A stretch of 64,000 nucleotides of DNA, from NCBI RefSeq assembly GCF_902167145.1, contig NC_050104.1, forward strand, positions 108,883,849 to 108,947,848, given 5' to 3'. Positions 13,005-23,099 of this stretch are shown here, in pieces; the stretch's first letter is position 1, and every line of letters begins with the position of its first letter. A program made the position numbers and the translations under genes. This DNA comes from Zea mays (taxonomy: Eukaryota; Streptophyta; Magnoliopsida; Poales; Poaceae). The notes under the pieces were generated by a model. The model searched no databases, had not been told where the DNA came from, and was given only the letters and a program-made list of their open reading frames with translations.

Positions 13005-13163
13005 GGGAAGCACTACCGAACTTACAAATCAACTCATTATGAGTTGATGTCCTCCCCATCACTACATCATATTTCACTACACTATACTACTAACTACTAC
13101 TACATTATTTCACTAATACTACTTCTACTACTAATCTATACTAACATTTAAAACCAGTGGCGT

Positions 13164-13646
13164 CTAGCCACTGGCCTTGTTGCTACCCTTGCTGCTGCCC
13201 TTGTTGATGCCCCTGCTGCTGCCATCGCCGCTGTCGCCGCTGCCACCTTTGCCACTGCCGTCACCGCCCTTGCCGCCGTCACCGCCGCTGTCACCATCGC
13301 CTCCGTCGTCGTCGCCGTCACCGCCATCGCCGCCGCCGCCCCCCTCGGACGAGTCTGAGGAGTTCTCCTCGTCCGAGGAGTACTCCGACTCATCCGAGCC
13401 CTCGAGCCCGGCGCGCTCGACGGCCCGGATGTAGGTCCACACCTCTGCGGCGATCCCCTGGGAGTCGTCTGAGTCATCAGACGACGCCGGGGGAGAGGCA
13501 TGGACCGGTGAGCCCTCGGACTCGGAGGAGAACTCCTCCTCCGAGTACTCCGAGTTGCCGAAGTCCTCCGAGGGAGGAGTCGGCTCACGCTTTCGCTTAT
13601 CGCCGGAGTGATGCGAAGAACTACCACCCTTCTTGCTCTTGCCCAT
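13164..13646 (-). CDS. Grande second reverse-strand ORF: acidic, Ser/Gly-rich protein
   Basis: An uninterrupted 160-codon ORF starts at ATG 13646 (MGKSKKGG) and stops at 13164. The N-terminus has a basic cluster (DKRKREP) that could act as a nuclear signal. Residues about 25-120 are very acidic and Ser-rich. Residues about 122-160 are a Gly/Ser/Asp repeat encoded by a CCGCCG-type trinucleotide tract. No catalytic motif is visible. A TATA box lies about 80 bp upstream on the same strand, with a pyrimidine-rich leader between. I recognise no family. It could be a leader ORF of the same transcription unit as the gene at 12234, or independent. The repeat tract makes false ORFs likely in other frames. 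Confidence 0.55.
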   Translation of the reverse strand: MGKSKKGGSSSHHSGDKRKREPTPPSEDFGNSEYSEEEFSSESEGSPVHASPPASSDDSDDSQGIAAEVWTYIRAVERAGLEGSDESEYSSDEENSSDSSEGGGGGDGGDGDDDGGDGDSGGDGGKGGDGSGKGGSGDSGDGSSRGINKGSSKGSNKASG

Positions 13647-13724
13647 GGTGGAGTAGAAGGAAAGAGAAGAAAGTAAACAGCGAGCAGTGGTAAGAGATGT
13701 GAAAATGCCGGAGAAGCAAGAACA

Positions 13725-13734
13725 CTATTTATAG
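13725..13734 (-). promoter_or_regulatory. TATA box for the reverse-strand Grande ORF
   Basis: On the minus strand the sequence is CTATAAATAG, a plant TATA consensus, 79-90 bp upstream of ATG 13646. A C/T-rich leader with CACC before the ATG lies between. Confidence 0.65.
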
Positions 13735-13855
13735 AAGAAGAAGGCAACCGCTCACCTCCTACCGCGGCCACCGAACAGTCGCAAAAATTCAATATGCAAT
13801 TCAAACCGTCTGGAGACACGTCAGGCGGCTGACACCGTTCCATGTAACTCGACAC

Positions 13856-14345
13856 CCATTGGGACTTCAGTCAACCGCTTGGGCGATATGATTACACCCG
13901 CGGTCACATCAAGTTACTACTCAGAAGCAGTTTGCTAAACGCTCAGTGCACCAAGTCGTCCCTTGCCTACACCCATTGGGGGGCGTCCAGGAATTTTCAA
14001 TAGATTTTCCCAAGAAGTCACATCCATACAGTATACACAATGAATACTTCAAGACAGAAGGGGGATATCAACAGGTATCAAAGGAAAGCCAAATATAGCT
14101 GATGAGGTACAAGTCTAATCGACAGAAGCATTGAAGCACGAAGTGATATGAAGACTAGCCAAAGGCCATCTATCGAACGTCCAATCAATCGCAGATCAAA
14201 TAAATTGCAAGACCTAGCAAGATATGGATAGATCTCGTGCTCGATTTTGAAGACAAAAACGAATGGTGACCTCTAAAGCATAATGTTGATGATATAATGC
14301 TGATCTCTAAAGCATTATGTGGATTCCAATGTGACAGTGAAGACC
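13856..14345. other. Grande 3' non-coding region
   Basis: No convincing ORF is seen. ACACCCATTGGG appears at 13852 and 13969, the same 12-mer that builds the decapeptide repeat at 10750-10851. CTCTAAAGCAT is repeated near 14270 and 14310. Confidence 0.6.
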
Positions 14346-14849
14346 TTTGAGCGGATTATTTTCAAAAATCCACTCAAAACTCGGGGGCTACACCCATTGG
14401 GTGCCCCTTCGGCGCACCCAATGAATCATCTACCCCGAGAGGCAGAATGCTAACCTCTAAAGCATATGGTGAAACTAAGACAAGGCTGACTTTTGAAAAA
14501 GCACAAAGGGAAGATAAAAGTGATTTTTGAAGACTTAAAATGAAGACCTTCGAGTGGATTGTTTACAAAAATCCACTCGAAGCTCGGGGGCTACACCCAA
14601 TGAAATTCGAGTCCTAAAAAATCAAAATGCTGACCTCTAAAGCATAAACTCAAGGCAGAACACCAAGTTTTGAAGAGTAATAACGGAAGAAAGCAGTAAA
14701 AGATCGTTTTTACTGGGTCACTCAAAGTTCAGGAGCAGTGGCCCAGCAAACTTACTTTTGAATTATTCCTTATCAAAGTTAAAAAACTGCAAGCTGGACC
14801 TTGGATCTTTGGGCTGGTTATTTCAAAATCAACCCAAAGATCGGGGGCT
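14346..14849 (+). repeat. three polypurine-tract modules, each with its own hairpin
   Basis: TCGGGGGCT occurs at 14381, 14583 and 14841. The last directly abuts the 3' LTR and is the working polypurine tract. Each is preceded by an inverted repeat: 14346-14357 with 14367-14378 (11 of 12 pairs), 14549-14560 with 14570-14581 (12 of 12), and 14804-14819 with 14827-14842 (14 of 16). The arms differ between modules but remain complementary. Modules 1 and 2 continue into CTACACCCA. The spacer between modules repeats CTCTAAAGCAT. Confidence 0.85.
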
Positions 14850-15479
14850 TGTGGGGGACAGATATCCCCCGGGTTCACCAGAAGGATAAAAGACCTCACG
14901 AAAGGCCCGTAGGGCCCAATAATTCGCGAGATCATCCCTTCGTGGGCCTGGGAAAGAACGCCTAGTGAAGTGGACCGACACAAGGTCAGATCGACGCAAG
15001 CCCAGACGGCCCGACGAATTCGAGCAGTGATCACAACAATGACCCGACCTTCCTGCGCAGAAGCCTCGTACATCGGAACCGAGCGAGGATGGGTCGGCTG
15101 AATTATAGGAAGACAGACTCAGTCAGTTCACTATTACTTAGGCACACGTTGTTATCATATCCACATGTAATGCCCCACGGTCGAGTATATAAGGCCTAGG
15201 GGGCACCCCTTCAAAGACATCTACCTCATTACTTAGCCATCCACCCGGCTCTCTACGTCTCTAGCACTAGAGAACCTCCTTGTAACCCACCACATAAAGT
15301 ACTCACGCCAGGACGTAGGGTGTTACACATCTCAAAGCGGCCCGAACCTATACACAACTGTCCACCGCTTCTCGTGCATCCAGCACGAACCATTGAGCTA
15401 CAGTCGGTAACACCGTCCTACTCCGAAAAGCACCTTGAGGGGCAACCCCGGGTGCGCGGTCGGACCCAAAACACCGACA
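14850..15479 (+). repeat. Grande 3' LTR
   Basis: Starts TGTGGGGGACAG and ends CACCGACA. TATATAAG is at 15186-15193. It has one more G than the 5' LTR in the GGCCTAGGGG run. The host Sirevirus frame resumes directly after it. Confidence 0.95.
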
Positions 15480-16513
15480 GCAGCTCTTTCCACCGCCGAA
15501 GCCGAGTACATTGTCGCAGGCCATTGTTGTGCACAATTACTTTGGATGAGGCAAACCCTTAGGGACTATGGCTACAAATTAAGCAAAGTCCCTCTCCTAT
15601 GTGATAATGAGAGTGCAATCCACATGGCGGACAATCCCATTGAACACAGCCGCACTGAGCACATAGACATCCGGTATCACTTTTTGAGAGATCACCAACT
15701 GTTGGTGGCCTTCCTCTTCCGAAGGTACTAAAAATGTGACTAATATGTTTTTCAGTGTAACATAGACTGCTACAGGAGGCTTCGGCTTTGAGATGAAGAT
15801 ATGTGTGACATGAAGATGCGACCTGAAGGCAGGATGAACGGACGCCGAAACTATGGCTGAAGGGGATTTGGTTTAGTATAATGACGAAGGTGGAAGATGG
15901 AACCGACCTAAAGGATAAAAGACTACTTAGTCCTTGATAGCTCGCCTTATGACAGTAAATGTCAAGGACATGAATGTAATTTTGACCGGGCTGCGTCCCG
16001 TGCCTATAAATAGATGAACAGTAACACCGTACTGTTCACGCTGAATTGTAATCACTCTGGCGCTAGTCTCGCTTTTCACCTTCTGTTGAACCGAAGGTAT
16101 TATTGTAATGTTCACATTGTTGGTGTTTTTTATGTTTATAAAATAAGAATATAAATAATCTAACAATTCATAGTGATTATTTATATCCTTTTGTGTCTTA
16201 TGTATTTTCATTTATATTTGTTGAGATGATGAAGGTACACCCTTCATGACCTTCGTCCGAAGATCATTATATCCAAAAGGAGGTAATGCTTCGAAGGACG
16301 AAGGTCTTTTATCATTAACAATTGTGTTGCCTTGTTCTTGACATGTAGCATTCGAGAACAAGTGACCAACACCAACAAAAGGGGGATATCAAAATAGCTT
16401 ATGTGAGCACCCACAACCAATTAGCCGATATCTTTACCAAGCCATTAGATGAGAAAACCTTTAGCAAACTTAGGAATGAGCTAAATATACTTGATTCTCG
16501 GAATTTTGATTGA
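15480..16513 (+). pseudogene. Sirevirus RNase H C-terminal part, split by a solo LTR
   Basis: The frame continues from 1545: LSTAEAEYIVAGHCCAQL, LCDNESAIHMADNPIEHSRT, HIDIRYHFLRDH (to about 15697). It breaks at the solo LTR and resumes at 16377 with KGDIKIAYVSTHNQLADIFT, ending at the stop about 16511-16513. This is the last coding segment of the copia polyprotein. Removing the two insertions gives continuous RNase H, which confirms both insertion borders. Confidence 0.88.
15700..16371. mobile_element. solo LTR, 672 bp, unknown family
   Basis: Starts TGTTGGT and ends ACCAACA (perfect 7 bp inverted ends). It is flanked by a perfect 5 bp duplication CCAAC (15695-15699 and 16372-16376). TATAAATAG at 16005-16013 is a core promoter in the plus orientation. 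There is no internal coding region and no second LTR. This is what unequal recombination between the two LTRs of an inserted element leaves. CGAAGG-type motifs recur throughout. Confidence 0.88.
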
Positions 16514-17406
16514 AACATTGCACACATAGCTCATGAATATACCTTTGATCATATCTCTTTCATTTTGTGCAAATGCATATTTATTATTCTTCTTATACCA
16601 AGACTACGACTAATGTGTTTTCAAGTGTACTTCTATACTAAGTCGTAGATTGAAAGGGAAATGGAGTTTTCGGCAAAGACAAGGCTTTCACTCCAACTCT
16701 GACGGTATCATTTACCCTTTGTCGTTACTCCTACAACTCTCATGGTATAACCCTTCACTCGTATTCATGTTACCATTTGTAAGAAAGTATTAGGCCCCAT
16801 AAGGGGAGAAAAATGAAAAAGGGCTCTCAAGTTCTCCATTTTTGGCGCTTAATGTCAAAAGGGGAGAAAATATTAAGCCCAAAGCAAAAGGACCGCACCA
16901 CCATTTCAAAAAAAATTTGAAATGAACTTTTAATTGGTAAATTTCAATTGGTGTATTTTTCAATTAATATCTAATTTACAATTGATATGTGAAAGTAGAA
17001 CTTCAAATTGGTATCTATTTCAAAACCCTCTTGAAAAGCTAAGGGGGAGAATTTCATTAAGGGGGAGCTTTTATATAGTCAAAGGAAAAGCATTTGAAAC
17101 AGTGGGAGGGATTTCAGATCCTAAAATGCTTCTTGCAATCATTTTCCTATACCTTTGACTATTTGCAAAAGTTTTTGAATAGATTTCCAAAATATTTGCA
17201 AAAACAAAACTAGTGGTGCAAATGTGGTCCAAAATATTAAATAAAAGAAAGCCAAACCATTCACTCTTATTCATATGTTTAAAATCTTTCATTGGTTTAA
17301 TTCTAAGTAACCTATGCACAGTCATCTCAATTGCAAACTAGTTACATTTCTGCACTCTTCATTTGCTTTGGTTTGTGTTGGCATCAATCAACAAAAAGGG
17401 GGAGAT
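16514..17406 (+). other. Sirevirus 3' non-coding region with polypurine tract
   Basis: No ORF is supported. AAGGGGGAG-type tracts occur at about 16800, 17041 and 17062. The final AAAAAGGGGGAGA at 17393-17405 touches the LTR and should prime plus-strand synthesis. Several such tracts upstream of the LTR are typical of Sireviruses. Confidence 0.75.
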
Positions 17407-18655
17407 TGAAAGGGAAATAGGGTTAACCATTTCCTATAATTAATTTTGGTGGTTGACGACCAACACAAACACATGGACTAACTAGTTTGTCTAAAATTCA
17501 TCTAGTACAGATGCATAAGGTTCAACACAAACCAAGAAAGAATTCAAGTTAGGGACACAATTAAAAATGGAGCAAAGACTTAGAGTGTGCTGAGAAATGA
17601 CGCACCAGACACTGTTCGGTGCACCAGGGCCGCACAGAGTCAAACCAACCACTCTCAGGAAAATGGAGGCGCACTCCGCTATAATTCACCGGACTGTCCG
17701 GTGTGCCACTGGACTGTCCGGTGAGCCAGCGGAGCAATGACTCTCTGCGCCAACGGTCGACTCTGCAAAAGCAACAGTGCCGCGACAGAGTCAGAAGCGC
17801 AGAAGTCAGAGGGCACCGGACTGTCCGGTGCAAGTAGAAGACAAACGTCCCCAATGGTCAACTGCTCAGAACCCTAACGGTTGCGCTGACGTGGCGTGCA
17901 CCGGACAGTGCACAGTGACTGTCCAATGGTGCACCGGACTGTCCGGTGCGTCCATCGCCAGCAGAAATCAGCCAACAGCTAGAAGTGGTTGGGAGGCTAT
18001 AAATACCCCCAACCACCTCATTCACTACCATCCAAGCATTCTGAATTCTTCATTCATTGCAAGAGCAAAAGCCCAACACTTCAAGACACAATCAAAGCAA
18101 TCAATCCACTCAAAACCCCAAAATCAACTCTAGTGCATTAGGGCTTGTGAGAGGATCACTTCTGTTCTTTGTTGCTCTTGTCGCTTGGTTTGGCCTTTTT
18201 ATTTTCCCCTCTATTTCTCAAGAGACTTGTAATCGAAGCAAGAGACACCTAAGTGTGTGGTGGCCCTTGCGAGGTCTAAGTGACCCGAGAGATTAAGGAA
18301 AAGGCTCACTCGATCTAAGTGACCCTTTGAGAGAGGGAAAGGGTTGAAATAGACCCGGCCTTTGTGACCTCCTCAACAAGGACTAGGTTCTTTGGAACCG
18401 AACCTCAGTAAAACAAATCATCGTGTTCACTCTCCTTGATTCTTGTTTGATTTGTTTTCCCCTCTCTAACATTTCCTTGCTAGTGTGAATTTGAGTTGGC
18501 TCCCATACGTCATCTGCAATCCTTGAGCAACTCCTAGCAAGAGAGATATTCTTTTGGACATGAATTTAATTCTAACGCTAACCCCCGACCTTAGTGTGTG
18601 TTTAAGTTTATAAATTTCAGGTTTCGCCTATTCACCCCCTTCTAGACGACTTTCA
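17407..18655 (+). repeat. Sirevirus 3' LTR with palindromic GTCCGG cluster
   Basis: The LTR runs TGAAAGGG...CTTTCA, 1,249 bp. Between about 17590 and 17950 the palindrome ACCGGACTGTCCGGT recurs, which marks Sirevirus LTR regulatory regions. TATAAATA at 17998-18005 lies about 50 bp after the last palindrome. The 5 bp after the LTR is TACTC. The matching copy would lie left of the window. Confidence 0.85.
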
Positions 18656-19221
18656 TACTCCAACTCGATACTTCTGTGCCTCTGTACAGGCTAGGGCTCG
18701 AGCACATGCTCATGCTCCTGAGCCCAGCCTCGACCATTAAGAGAACATGCTATAGGGATTGGGCATCTTTCTCCTGATAAAAAACGACACAAGGACAAGA
18801 GCCATCCCATCGACCATGCCGCTACAGGGCTCGGACACGTCTTTTTTATCACAACAACAACACAAACACCCTTGTACTCTTGGGCCTCCTCCTTGCGACT
18901 ATAAAAGGAGGATCCCAGGGCCTTCTATGGGGGACTTCAGGACATCATGGCTCACAACTCGTCTCACTCCTGATATTGGACATCGTCTCAATCATACTTA
19001 GAGACTTGAGACTCACTCCCTCTCTCTACTTGCTTGTATCCCCTACTACAAGCACTTAGGTGCAAGATAATACAAGCCTTCCTCCCCCGATGGATGTAGG
19101 GCCTTCTCTTGCTCAAAATAGGACAAATCTTGTGTGTCTTCTTGCATCAACCATCCGGGACAGGGGTACACAACACAAATTTACTAGTCGGTTTGGACCC
19201 CTGGTTTCCAAAATATCGACA
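18656..19221 (+). repeat. 3' part of a gypsy-type LTR, host of the Sirevirus
   Basis: It has LTR style: a TATA box TATAAAAG at 18900-18907, a C/T-rich leader and an end AAATATCGACA resembling the Grande LTR end. Its left part would be beyond the Sirevirus, outside the window. After 19221 no primer-binding site follows, so this is a 3' or solo LTR. The family was not named. Confidence 0.6.
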
Positions 19222-20218
19222 CATGGAAACAAAAAAATCTTATTTAAATGCTTTATTTCCTCTATAAATATAGGATCACTCCAACAACCATGCAACTAGT
19301 CTCGTTATAATCAATTTATAATATATACTTATACTAATTATGCTACACAGTGTTAGTATTTGTGCAATGTGGTACACTGCGTAAAAAATCTGGCATGTGG
19401 TGCACTGGTAGACACATCTCCATGTTCGAGCGTAAAAATCTTAAGTTTTTAGCGTAAAAAACTTGCAGTTATGAGCGCACATGGTCTTATTTCCATGAGC
19501 AGTTACATTTTTGTGATTATTTTATTACGTTGTGTAAATGTGTATGTAGTAAATATCTAATATAAATGGCATAAATATCATAAATAGACAATATATGGAA
19601 GCAGATCCATAAACTGAAATATAAGTCGTAAAAACATTTTGACGTCGGCATAAATATGTATACAAAGTAGCATAAAAATAGGGGGGTCATCGCTGCTGCG
19701 TGCCCACGGGAGTCGTCGTCTCGCCTCTGGGATCCGCTATAGCTCGCGCCTAGGGGAGGCCGCTGTCGCCGCTCGCGCCTAGGGAAGTCCACCGCCGCCA
19801 CTTAGACCTCGAATTGTGTCATCGTCATGCATGTCTCACAGGACCACAGCCGCGTGCGTGCCCCCCAGGGATCTGCCGCCGCAGTCGCTCCCACATCGGA
19901 TGTGTTGTATGTGATGGGCCAGATCCGTCGCTCCTTGGGATCCGCCGCCGCTCCCACTGTCCTTGCGCCTCCGGACCGGGAAGCCGATGTCGTCGCACCT
20001 CCGGACCGGAGATCCGTCGGCGTCGTGCCTCCGGACCGGGGATCCATCGTCACCGCGCCTCTATATCGGGACCTGACGCTCGCCCGCCCGCTTCGGGTGC
20101 GCCGTCGCCCGCAATCCTCGAGGTCATCATTGCTCGCCCCCGGGATTCCCGCTAAAAACCTAATCCTTGACAGCCTGGGTGCTTTTATAGACGCGACCTG
20201 GTCCAGCTCAACCGGATG
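19222..20218. other. no gene; AT-rich then GC-rich stretch with short tandem motif
   Basis: 19222-19680 is AT-rich without coding signal. 19680-20160 is GC-rich. CCTCCGGACCGG recurs about every 33 bp from 19968 to 20070. The long reverse reading frame here (up to 217 codons) is a composition artefact that also runs through the MITE at 20227. Confidence 0.5.
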
Positions 20219-20226
20219 ACCATAGA

Positions 20227-20714
20227 TAGACCGGAAAATTGGGTCGGGTCGGGCCGGGCCGGCACGGTACGAGCCCATCGTGCCTTGGGCCTTAAGTCTT
20301 TGGGCTGACACGACCCTTAATATTTTTGGGTCGGGCTGGGCCAAACACTTAAAATCTAAGCCTGGCATGGCACTAAAGCACGTCGTGCTTGTCTTGGGTC
20401 GGACCGACCCAGGCACGACCCACAACCAAGCAAGCCATTTTGAAGAGAACAACATATATATATAACGAAGCCCAATATAATTTTGTTGTCACGTTTTTAC
20501 CGGCCTTTTTGCTGTCGGGCCGGCCCGAGCACGGCCCAATCACTCGTGCCGGGCCAGGTGGCACGATGAGCTGAAAATCAAAGCTCAGCCTAGCCCTGTA
20601 TTCGTGCCGTGTTGGCACGACCCAATATATTTCGTGTCGGGCCGTGCTTTGAACCCGTTTTCTTGGGCCGTGCCTGGGCGGCCCAAAATAGCCCGGCCCA
20701 AACTTTCAGGTCTA
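20227..20714. mobile_element. hAT-type MITE rich in GGCCC
   Basis: Terminal inverted repeats begin TAGACCGGAAAATTGGG on the left and read TAGACCTGAAAGTTTGGG from the right. The 8 bp duplication ACCATAGA (20219-20226 and 20715-20722) is perfect and is the hAT hallmark. The 488 bp interior is built from GGCCCG/CGGGCC and GGCACG words and has no coding capacity. Confidence 0.85.
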
Positions 20715-20722
20715 ACCATAGA

Positions 20723-21398
20723 TAGTGACAATGATAAAATAATGTGCTCAGGATTTAGTGAAGGTACTGTGGGCTGTGGTTTCAGTAAAGATATTACAAA
20801 CTTTAGAACTAGGAAGATAAATGGCACCGAAGAATTGATGTTAACCAAAAGGCCAACTATAGTTACCCAATGTTAGAATTCGAAGGTAACCCATCTTTGA
20901 GTTTGATCCATTGGAAACCTGCCCATGTCAACTAATATAAACAAGTACAATTTAGAAATACAGAAGCAAGCCTTATGTTATACTGCCAAGCAGCAAGTGC
21001 CAACGTGAAGTTAGGTGTTACATGCAAAAGTATTGAGCAATTCGTTTACCGCCAACATAAACTTAGCATTAATTTTGCCTGATCATGTCATGCATCTTCA
21101 TTTAAGGCATAGAAAAAGTTTCAGATGCAGCCATATTCAGTCCGTGAACACATAGGCTGACTTTTTCTTCACACTACAGATATACCTAGAATAAATTGGC
21201 AAAAGACATTCACAATAACAAAATTCTAAAAAGATATCCATCTGGTGACATCTAACTGGTCCTGAGAAGCATTTTTATTTAATATAATTCCCAAATGTCC
21301 ACTACCCATGTACTCGAGATGTAACAAGCAGAAAATCTCGCAGCACTCCACCATTTGTGATTGTCAAACTTGCAAAGTGAAAAACAGTAGGTATGCAA
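20723..21398. other. no gene seen
   Basis: AT-rich sequence without ORFs, repeats or RNA genes I can support. It ends in the A that flanks the Helitron. Confidence 0.5.
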
Positions 21399-21707
21399 TC
21401 TCTACTACTATGAAGAATGTAAGGGGGTAGGCTGCCACCCCGTTCTGCCTCACCGTTCCGCGCAGCAAAAACAAACATTCCAACAGGGGGTTCAGGATTG
21501 AACCATGGATCTCTTGAGTAAAATTCCTACCTTCCACCCTCTAGCCAACATGACTTGTATTGAATTACATATAACCTCAACTAAAAAGGTCTTTTGTATC
21601 GTTTTAGGGTGTTCAGCAAACAACGCCAACCACATTTACTCCTATCCGGCGGCGGATTACCCTGAGCCACGATGTTCGTTCTCCAGGCGTCCTCCTCCAC
21701 CGACGGT

Positions 21708-21945
21708 GGCCTCCATCGCCTCTCCCCTTAGCTGGCGGCTACCACATCTCGTTCCCCAGCCCGGTGGTCGATGGCGGCCTTCTCCCCCGGCCGGCGGCCT
21801 TCACCGCCTCTTCGACTAGCTGGTGACTTCCCCAACCGCTTCCCCAGCCCAGCGGTCGACGACGGCTTTCTCCCCCAGCCAGTGGCCTCCACCGCCTCTC
21901 TCCCTAGCTGGCGGCTTCCACAGCTCCTTCCCCAGCTCGGCGGCC
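21708..21945 (+). repeat. 88 bp GC-rich tandem repeat, about 2.7 copies
   Basis: Units start GGCCTCCATCGCC at 21708, GGCCTTCACCGCC at 21796 and GGCCTCCACCGCC at 21884, each with TTCCCCAGC and TTCTCCCCC inside. It lies near the Helitron 5' end in what looks like captured 5' exon sequence. No protein was recognised. Confidence 0.85.
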
Positions 21946-23099
21946 TTCACTGCCCCACCCAACCACCCCGTACCGCAGATCCACTCACAATCGGAGCAAC
22001 CGCTCTCCCACGACCACATTTCCCCTGGTCAGCGGATTCCGCCCACTCCCACGCACCACTCCCACGACACAATCGGCTGCACGACTTCCACTTCGCCTGG
22101 GACAGCACACAGTCGATGAAGATAATTAGTGAGCATGTGCGACGCGTCAGGCCTTCTCCTCTGTGTACGAGCACGCGTGTGTGCCAGAGCCGGAGTAGTT
22201 CCCTAGAGAGCGTGGACGACCGCGACATGCCGGTAGGTCTGGTAACTCCTCCGATGTCCTCCTAACACTTATGTTCGTCAGTCTTGCTCAGTAAGCGCTA
22301 TCTTTGTCAGGATATCCTTACCACGACTCCAAGGAAGACAAGGACTACGCGCGTGACAGAGAGCAAGGACGACTGCAAAGCCTCTCAACGTGCTGTCAGG
22401 TCCAGTGGTGTTCAGGTAACCACTGAAAATATGCACCTTCTTTCACTGCAACTCTAATGTTCAGCATCTATTGCATCTCTTTTCATTATAGTTCTATGGA
22501 CTGTATGATTTATGGTAAACCATAGGTTCAAATGGAGAACACCTAGAGAACAAATTTGCAGCTGAAATTACTTATAACGAGTTTTACTCCATACTCATCT
22601 ATCCCCTGGATTCTCCATTTCACCAGAGGAGTTTCCTTTTGACCACTCGGAAAGGGCCTGTTTGGATCTTTTGCTCCCAAAATTTGCTGACTGATAAACA
22701 AATCCTTATTGATATTTGGGTGTGTTTTGACGCTAAGCCCAGGCATATCTTGGCTTTCAATCTACAAACCATATGTTAGATAAAGAAGGTGAATGACATA
22801 CTAATATAAAATAATAGTCTTTCAATGGGGGAAAAGAGCAGTAGAGGAATTATTTTAGTTGGATGGTGAGCACAAAAGGTAATGTTCTTAACTAAACAGA
22901 ATGCAATATCAGCATAGGTTCACATGATGATAAAAATAAAATAATGCAAAGTTCTATACTATTATGAATTTTCTATAGTTAAAACTTTTCATCACATATG
23001 TAAAAAGAGACAAAAAAGCATTTACAAATGTAGAATGCTAGAATTTAGGAAATGGTGTTACCTGCAAATGGATGAACCCATCAGCAAGCAGAAGTTGCA

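Larger units (their letters stand above)
1546..15479 (+). mobile_element. Grande-like Ty3/gypsy LTR retrotransposon, full length, nested in the Sirevirus
   Basis: A 13,934 bp element is bounded by two direct LTRs of 629 and 630 bp. A primer-binding site follows the first LTR and a polypurine tract precedes the second. Order: LTR, gag, protease, RT, RNase H, integrase, 89 bp tandem repeats, a reverse-strand multi-exon gene, 41 bp tandem repeats, a second reverse-strand ORF, repeated polypurine modules, LTR. From memory, Zea Grande elements have this size, LTR length, internal repeats and antisense gene. The name is therefore inferred, not searched. The five bases on each side (GTAGA and GCAGC) are not identical. 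They fit one original GTAGC duplication with one change in each copy, and this target also restores the host RNase H reading. Confidence 0.88.
1..18655 (+). mobile_element. Sirevirus-type Ty1/copia retrotransposon, 5' truncated by window, interrupted twice
   Basis: The element enters from the left edge and ends at the CA of its 3' LTR at 18655. It is read in three pieces: 1-1545, 15480-15699 and 16372-18655. The gaps are a Grande element and a solo LTR. Domain order is an acidic integrase-RT linker, reverse transcriptase, RNase H, a non-coding 3' region with repeated AAGGGGGAG tracts, then the LTR. The polypurine tract next to the LTR, the gag-pol style and the palindromic GTCCGG motifs in the LTR are Sirevirus traits. 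The LTR starts TGAAAG and ends CTTTCA, a perfect short terminal inverted repeat. The family (Ji, Opie, Giepum or other) was not decided. Confidence 0.85.

Noticed and set aside
13177..13434. Plus-strand Leu/Pro-rich ORF
   Set aside because: It is the complement of the Gly/Ser/Asp repeat of the reverse ORF that has a TATA box and ATG context.
19390..19432. tRNA-like A and B boxes (SINE candidate)
   Set aside because: The resemblance is weak, with no poly-A or T tail and no target duplication.
19802..20455. 217-codon reverse ORF
   Set aside because: It spans the border of the hAT MITE and is driven by GC-rich repeated words. No motif was found.
22953..22975. Another Helitron 5' end (TCTATACTATTATG)
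   Set aside because: It resembles the consensus, but no matching GTAAGGG segment follows and no separate 3' end is available.
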